64,000 nt of DNA from positions 372,001 through 436,000 of the forward strand of contig NW_027183804.1 in the NCBI RefSeq assembly GCF_041296385.1, read 5' to 3'. Shown here piece after piece: positions 57,578-64,000 of the stretch. The notes under the pieces are model-generated. The model was given only the letters and a program-made list of their open reading frames with translations. It did no database searches and was not told the DNA's origin. Numbering within the stretch: position 1 is the first letter of the stretch; the number at the start of each line of letters is the position of its first letter. The translations under genes were made by a program, and so were the position numbers. This stretch comes from Aphelocoma coerulescens. Its lineage: Eukaryota > Chordata > Aves > Passeriformes > Corvidae.

Positions 57578-59510
57578 GTGGGTAAGTCCACCCTTGCAGC
57601 GCAGCGTTTGCAGCCACAGTTCGGACTGAGAGATAGGCCAGGTGAGAAAGCATTTCTTGACTATCCCTCTTCTCTGGAAGACTTGATACTCGCAGCGCAA
57701 CCACGTCCACACACCTTCAGTGTGGCCAGGTTCAAGCAGCTAGAGCTCCCAGAGATGGGAGAGTCAGGAGAGACGGCGTTCCAAAAGTACCGTGTACTTA
57801 CAGCAGCATTAAAACTGCACAGCAGTCTGCAGCACTGTAGACTGCGGCTTCTCCGACAGACGAGCCATCCCATTGTTGCCTCTCGCAGCCTGCTTGCTAG
57901 CTGCTCTCCTGAAGAAAAGAACTAGAAGAAAAAGCCAATGCTGGGCTGCACCTTCCCCTTGCCTTACGTAAAGCCACCTAAACTCCCCGCTGCACTCTCT
58001 ACTTCCCCTCTCCTTGGAAGCAACCACTGTGTTTGCTGCATCTCGAAGCCTAAAGTTAAGCGCCAGTGGTTTTGGGGATGGTTGGAAGAGGGATAAGTAG
58101 TAGCACAAGTAAGTAGTTGTTGAACTTCCTCCTTCTCAGTGCTAACGTGAATTGGGCAGGCAGGCGAGTGCTAGCCACGCTCCTTTCTCAGTTTGTACGC
58201 TGCGGACAGGAGTCCGGTGCTCTGCGCCTTCGTTCGGCCTCTTTAGTACCCATGTCGCTCTTTCATTCAGCCGGAGTCGAAGCGTCGTCTACTTCTCGCC
58301 CAGAGAGCACGGTGCCGGAAGAGAAATGCCCCAGCCGACTGCCCTTCCGAAACACACCAGGGCTATGCACTTTTCTCGCAGCGACATACAGCAGCACTTT
58401 CGGTCTTTTCTTGTCGTCCAAATGTAAAGGGAAAGATTCTCAGCAATGTCGGGCACAGAGAACAGTTTTAGGTCAACAAGCACGCCCAGAGCTTGCCCGC
58501 GACTCGTGGAAACTTGTGTTTGCACACATTCCAGTGGCAGCCCTCTTTCCTTTACAGCCTGCAGAGCGCCGTCAGATCGCGGTGCTCTCTGCACCTGCCT
58601 TCTCCCTTTCAAGTACCACTGTGCAGAATATAGCCTTGCAGGAAGCAATGACGCGGATAGTCGTCTCGCAGAGAAGAACGTGCAAAGACGAAAAGATGTT
58701 CTTCTTTGCTCCTCCTCGTCGCCCAGATTGTGGTGCTGTACTGAAAGCCCTGGCCAGCGAAAGGCTAATCCAGCAAGTGTTTCTCACCTGATGCATTTCG
58801 CTGAGGGAGAGCTGAGGAAAATCCTTGCACAGCACACTGCGGATGCGTGCAGTACACATGCTGAAGAGCGGCAAAACTCAAAGCCATCGCTGGGCTTCAG
58901 TTCTGTCCAGACGGCAGAAGGCGAAGAACGAAGCAGCTGGGCACCGCGTTAACGTACTCAGTGGACCGAATTTCAAATGTCCAGCCAAGAGCTGCTTCAC
59001 AAGCAGATTCAGCTGAGAATGCTCTGGATGGTTCACAAAGTAAGGCGTAGCCGTTGCACTCTATCACACTATCAGGCCAGAAGAAGTTTCTTACACCTTC
59101 AATGCTGCAGAGTCCATGCAGCTGGAGCACACGCAGTAGGACGCGTCCAGATAGACGGCGTTCTTCAAGTACCCCCCTCCTCCAAGCAGCCTTGAAACTG
59201 AGCACAACACACTGCGGCTCGGGAGCTTCCTTCTCAGATAGACGTGCCGTCACGTTATTCACTCTCGCAGCTCCGTTGCCCACTAGCAGCAGGTGCTACC
59301 AAAGCAAAATGCTCCAGAAGTAAAAAGCACTGCTGAGCAAACCTTTTCCTTTGCCTCACGTAAAGCACTGTAAACTGTCCGCTGCACTCTTTATTTCCAT
59401 TCTCCGCTGCATCTACCACTGTCATCTCTGCATCTCGAAGCATAAAGCTCGGCACAATTCTTCCCAGGGAAAGCTGGAAGAGAAATAGGTAGCAGCACAA
59501 GTAGCTGCAA
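57578..59510 (+). repeat. satellite units U0 and U1 (unit 2)
   Basis: U0 at 57,578-58,116 and type-A U1 (1,394 bp) at 58,117-59,510, matching unit 1. Confidence 0.83.
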
Positions 59511-60902
59511 GTGGAACTTTTGTTTTCAACTGCTAACGTGAATCCGCAAAGAAGCGAGCGGCAGCCACGCTTCTTCTTGCAGCCTGTGCGATGCGCACAC
59601 CAGCTCGGTGCTCTGCGCCCTCATTCGTATGCTCTTCGTACCATGTCGCGCTTTTCATTCTGCCGGAGTCGAAGCGTCGTCTACTTCTCGCCCGGAGAGC
59701 ACGGTGCCGGAAGAGAAATGCCCCAGCCGACTGCCCTTCCGAAACACACCAGGGCTATGCACTTTTCTCGCAGCGACATACAGCAGCACTTTCGGTCTTT
59801 TCTTGTCGTCCAAATGTAAAGGGAAAGATTCTCAGCAATGTCGGGCACAGAGAACAGTTTTAGGTCAACAAGCACGCCCAGAGCTTGCCCGCGACTCGTG
59901 GAAACTTGTGTTTGCACACATTCCAGTGGCAGCCCTCTTTCCTTTACAGCCTGCAGAGCGCCGTCAGATCGCGGTGCTCTCTGCACCTGCCTTCTCCCTT
60001 TCAAGTACCACTGCGCAGAATATAGCCTTGCAGGAAGCAATGACGCGGATAGTCGTCTCGCAGAGAAGAACGTGCAAAGACGAAAAGATGTTCTTCTTTG
60101 CTCCTCCTCGTCGCCCAGATTGTGGTGCTGTACTGAAAGCCATGGCCAGCGAAAGGCTAATCCAGCAAGTGTTTCTCACCTGATGCATTTCGCTGAGGGA
60201 GAGCTGAGGAAAATCCTTGCACAGCACACTGCGGATGCGTGCAGTACACATGCTGAAGAGCGGCAAAACTCAAAGCCATCGCTGGGCTTCAGTTCTGTCC
60301 AGACGGCAGAAGGCGAAGAACGAAGCAGCTGGGCACCGCGTTAACGTACTCAGTGGACCGAATTTCAAATGTCCAGCCAAGAGCTGCTTCACAAGCAGAT
60401 TCAGCTGAGAATGCTCTGGATGGTTCACAAAGTAAGGCGTAGCCGTTGCACTCTATCACACTATCAGGCCAGAAGAAGTTTCTTACACCTTCAATGCTGC
60501 AGAGTCCATGCAGCTGGAGCACACGCAGTAGGACGCGTCCAGATAGACGGCGTTCTTCAAGTACCCCCCTCCTCCAAGCAGCCTTGAAACTGAGCACAAC
60601 ACACTGCGGCTCGGGAGCTTCCTTCTCAGATAGACGTGCCGTCACGTTATTCACTCTCGCAGCTCCGTTGCCCACTAGCAGCAGGTGCTACCAAAGCAAA
60701 ATGCTCCAGAAGTAAAAAGCACTGCTGAGCAAACCTTTTCCTTTGCCTCACGTAAAGCACTGTAAACTGTCCGCTGCACTCTTTATTTCCATTCTCCGCT
60801 GCATCTACCACTGTCATCTCTGCATCTCGAAGCATAAAGCTCGGCACAATTCTTCCCAGGGAAAGCTGGAAGAGAAATAGGTAGCAGCACAAGTAGCTGC
60901 AA
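59511..60902 (+). repeat. satellite type A unit (unit 2)
   Basis: 1,392-bp unit equivalent to U2 (or U4). Confidence 0.87.
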
Positions 60903-62111
60903 GTGGAACTTTTGTTTTCAACTGCTAACGTGAATCCGCAAAGAAGCGAGCGGCAGCCACGCTTCTTCTTGCAGCCTGTGCGATGCGCACACCAGCTCGG
61001 TGCTCTGCGCCCTCATTCGTATGCTCTTCGTACCATGTCGCGCTTTTCATTCTGCCGGAGTCGAAGCGTCGTCTACTTCTCGCCCGGAGAGCACGGTGCC
61101 GGAAGAGAAATGCCCCAGCCGACTGCCCTTCCGAAACACACCAGGGCTATGCACTTTTCTCGCAGCGACATACAGCAGCACTTTCGGTCTTTTCTTGTCG
61201 TCCAAATGTAAAGGGAAAGATTCTCAGCAATGTCGGGCACAGAGAACAGTTTTAGGTCAACAAGCACGCCCAGAGCTTGCCCGCGACTCGTGGAAACTTG
61301 TGTTTGCACACATTCCAGTGGCAGCCCTCTTTCCTTTACAGCCTGCAGAGCGCCGTCAGATCGCGGTGCTCTCTGCACCTGCCTTCTCCCTTTCAAGTAC
61401 CACTGCGCAGAATATAGCCTTGCAGGAAGCAATGACGCGGATAGTCGTCTCGCAGAGAAGAACGTGCAAAGACGAAAAGATGTTCTTCTTTGCTCCTCCT
61501 CGTCGCCCAGATTGTGGTGCTGTACTGAAAGCCATGGCCAGCGAAAGGCTAATCCAGCAAGTGTTTCTCACCTGATGCATTTCGCTGAGGGAGAGCTGAG
61601 GAAAATCCTTGCACAGCACACTGCGGATGCGTGCAGTACACATGCTGAAGAGCGGCAAAACTCAAAGCCATCGCTGGGCTTCAGTTCTGTCCAGACGGCA
61701 GAAGGCGAAGAACGAAGCAGCTGGGCACGGCGTTAACGTACTCAGTGGACCGAATTTCAAATGTCCAGCCAAAAGCTGCTTCATAAGCAGATTCAGCTGA
61801 GAATGCTCTGGCTGCTTCACAAAGTAAGGCGCAGCCGTTTCCATTCATCACACTACCTGGCCAGAAGCAGTATCCTACACCTTCAATGCTGCAGCGTCCA
61901 TGCAGCTGGAGCACACGCAGTAGGACGCGTCGAGATAGAAGGCGGTCTTCAAGTACCCCCTTCTCCAAGCAGCCTTGAAACTGAGCACAACACACTGCGG
62001 CTCGGGAGCTTCCTTCTCAGATAGACGTGCCGTCACGTTATTCACTCTCGCAGCACAATTCTTCCCAGGGAAAGCTGGAAGAGAAATAGGTAGCAGCACA
62101 AGTAGCTGCAA
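60903..62111 (+). repeat. satellite type B unit, mosaic of U3 and U5 (unit 2)
   Basis: 1,209-bp B unit. It has G at 61,697 as in U3 but the 183-bp deletion near 62,053 as in U5, so it looks like a recombinant of the two B units of unit 1 (or their ancestors). Confidence 0.85.
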
Positions 62112-64000
62112 GTGGAACTTTTGTTTTCAACTGCTAACGTGAATCCGCAAAGAAGCGAGCGGCAGCCACGCTTCTTCTTGCAGCCTGTGCGATGCGCACA
62201 CCAGCTCGGTGCTCTGCGCCCTCATTCGTATGCTCTTCGTACCATGTCGCGCTTTTCATTCTGCCGGAGTCGAAGCGTCGTCTACTTCTCGCCTGAGAGC
62301 ACGGTGCCGGCAGAGAAACGCTCCGGGCTTCTGCCTCTGCCGAAACACGCCTGGGCTATCCCTCTCAGCGTTAAGTAGCACAAAATGCTGTCTGCGTTGT
62401 GGTCTTAATCTTAAGGGAAAGATTCTCGGCTTCGGCTAGCACAGAGAACTTTGCTGGGACAATACATGTGTTTTATTATCCTTTCTCGCAAGAAGACTAT
62501 GGTGCTTCTTTGGAACTGTTGGCCAGTGTAAGGCTAATCCAGCAAGTGCTTCTCTCCTGACACATTTCTCTGAGCGAGAGCTTCGGCGGACAGTTGGGCT
62601 CTGCGAAGCAGAAAGTCTGTGCTTGCACGTAGCGCTGAGGAGAATCTGTGCACAGCGCGCTCTGGATGCGTGCAGTACACACACTAAAGAGAGCCAAAGC
62701 TCAATGTCTCAGTTCTGTCCAGCGCCGGAAATTGAGAAGAACGCAGCCCCAGAGCTCTGGGCTGGAGTGTGCGATGGTTATGAGCTGTGCCGCTCTTCTG
62801 CGTGTCTACTGCACGCATCCATAGTGTACAGTGCAAGGATTTTCCTCAGCTCTCGCTCAGCGAAATGCATTAGAAGGGAAGCACATGCTAGATTAGCCAT
62901 TCGTTAGCCCACGCTTTCAGTAGAGCACCACAATCTGGGCGACGAGGAAAAGCAAAGAAGAACATCTTTTCGTCTTTGCACGATCTTCTCTGCGAGACAT
63001 CTCTCCACGTCTTTGCTTCCTGCAAGGCTGTAAGGTGCGCGGTGGTACTTGGAAGGGAGAAAGCAGGTGCAGAGAGCACCGCGATCTGACGGCGCTCTGC
63101 AGGCTTAAAGGAAAGAAAGCTACCACTTGAATGTAGTGCAAATACCAATTTCCACGCGTCGCGGGTAAGCTCCGGGTAAGCTTGGTGACCTAAAACTGGG
63201 CGCTGAGTGAGACGTAACCGAGAATCTTTCCCTTTACATTCCGGCTCCAACGCAAACAGAATGTGATGCTACTTAGCGCTGCGAAGGAAAGTGCATAACC
63301 CTGGTGTGTTTGGGAAGAATCAGCAGCCTGGAGCGTTTTTCTGGAGCCTTTCTCCGCTGGCACCGTGCTCTCTGGGCGAGAAGTAGACGACGCTTCGACT
63401 CCGGCAGAATGAAAAGCGCGACATGGTACGAAGAGCATTAAAGAATGAGGGCAGAGGGCCGAGCTGGTGTGTGCATCGCACAGGCTGCAAGAGGAAGCCT
63501 GGCTGTCACTCGCTTGTTTCCGGATTCACGTTAGCGTTTTAAAACAGAAAGTTCCACTTGCAGCTACTTGTGCTGCTACCTATTTCTCTTCCAGCTTTCC
63601 CTGGGAGGAATTGTGCCGAGCTTTATGCTTCGAGATGCAGAGATAACAGTGGTAGATGCGGCGGAGAATGGAAATACAGAGCACAGCGGACAGTTTATGG
63701 TGCTTTACGTGAGGCAAGGGAAAGTGCAGCCCGGCAGTGCTTTTTACTTCTGGAGCATTTTGCTTTGGTAGCAGCTGCTGCAAGTGGGCAACGGAGCTGC
63801 GAGAGTGAATAACGTGACGGCACGTCTATCTGAGAAGGAAGCTCCCGAGCCGCAGTGTGTTGTGCTCAGTTTCAAGGCTGCTTGGAGAAGGGGGGTAACT
63901 TGAAGAACGCCTTCTATCTCGACGCGTCCTACTGCGTGTGCTCCAGCTGCATGGACGCTGCAGCATTGAAGGTGTAGGATACTGCTTCTGGCCAGGTAGT
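62112..64000. repeat. truncated satellite, centre and start of right arm (unit 2)
   Basis: Corresponds to 21,478-23,366. U6-like satellite turns over at about 62,744-62,784 into inverted units. One base differs from unit 1 (A at 63,298). The window ends inside the inverted unit. Confidence 0.85.

Larger units (their letters stand above)
43418..64000. repeat. 43.4-kb tandem unit, copy 2 (cut by window end)
   Basis: Second copy, nearly identical to copy 1. It is shorter by 2,783 bp in the satellite array and differs by at least one other base (A at 63,298 against G at 22,664). It runs past the palindrome centre (about 62,744-62,784) and ends 1.2 kb into its right arm, so whether its right arm carries ERV-1 cannot be seen. 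Confidence 0.93.

Noticed and set aside
1..64000. A W-linked ampliconic gene such as HINTW
   Set aside because: I looked for a histidine-triad-type frame and saw none in the listed open frames. Short exons could be missed, so this only means unsupported.
1..64000. CR1 LINE elements
   Set aside because: Expected in bird DNA, but no CR1 reverse transcriptase frame or typical 3' end repeat was recognised here.

Overview
The window looks like vertebrate, most likely avian, repeat-rich DNA. It holds degraded class II (ERVK/betaretrovirus-like) and gammaretrovirus-like endogenous retroviruses (ERVs), a G+C-rich CpG island, microsatellites and a long tandem satellite. There are no bacterial-type operons. 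I recognise no intact host protein-coding gene. The bird assignment is inference from the ERV types and LTR style; a W-chromosome, germline-restricted or other ampliconic location would fit but is not shown by the sequence.

Large-scale layout: positions 1-20,583 recur in direct orientation at about 43,418-64,000, so the window is one complete 43.4-kb tandem unit plus the first half of a second. Each unit is built around an inverted repeat. In unit 1 the left arm runs from about 5,627 to 22,110. The right arm runs from about 22,150 to 43,498 and is the reverse complement of the left arm, plus one extra 10.1-kb provirus. A 5.5-kb spacer (83-5,626) lies between the right arm of one palindrome and the left arm of the next. 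Bases 1-82 match the end of a right arm, so another unit very probably lies upstream.

Left arm, outside to inside: non-coding DNA; a CpG island (6,390-7,330); an internally deleted gammaretrovirus-like provirus keeping integrase and env relics (ERV-2, 7,365-11,457); a (CA)n microsatellite and CCTTG-rich low-complexity DNA (11,460-12,840); unassigned DNA (12,841-14,160); and an array of 1.39-kb satellite units (14,161-22,110). The right arm mirrors this order but has only about 1.5 to 2 diverged satellite units. It also carries ERV-1 (32,695-42,786), a nearly complete gammaretrovirus-type provirus on the minus strand with both LTRs, gag, pol and env. The spacer holds a gutted ERVK remnant with its 3' LTR.

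The genes present are all proviral and all broken. The main interest is structural: a nested array of direct repeats, palindromes, higher-order satellite repeats and proviruses. ERV-1 occupies only one arm although its two LTRs differ more than the arms do, which points to continuing gene conversion between arms. The two 43-kb copies differ by exactly one A+B satellite dimer (2,783 bp), which points to unequal exchange.
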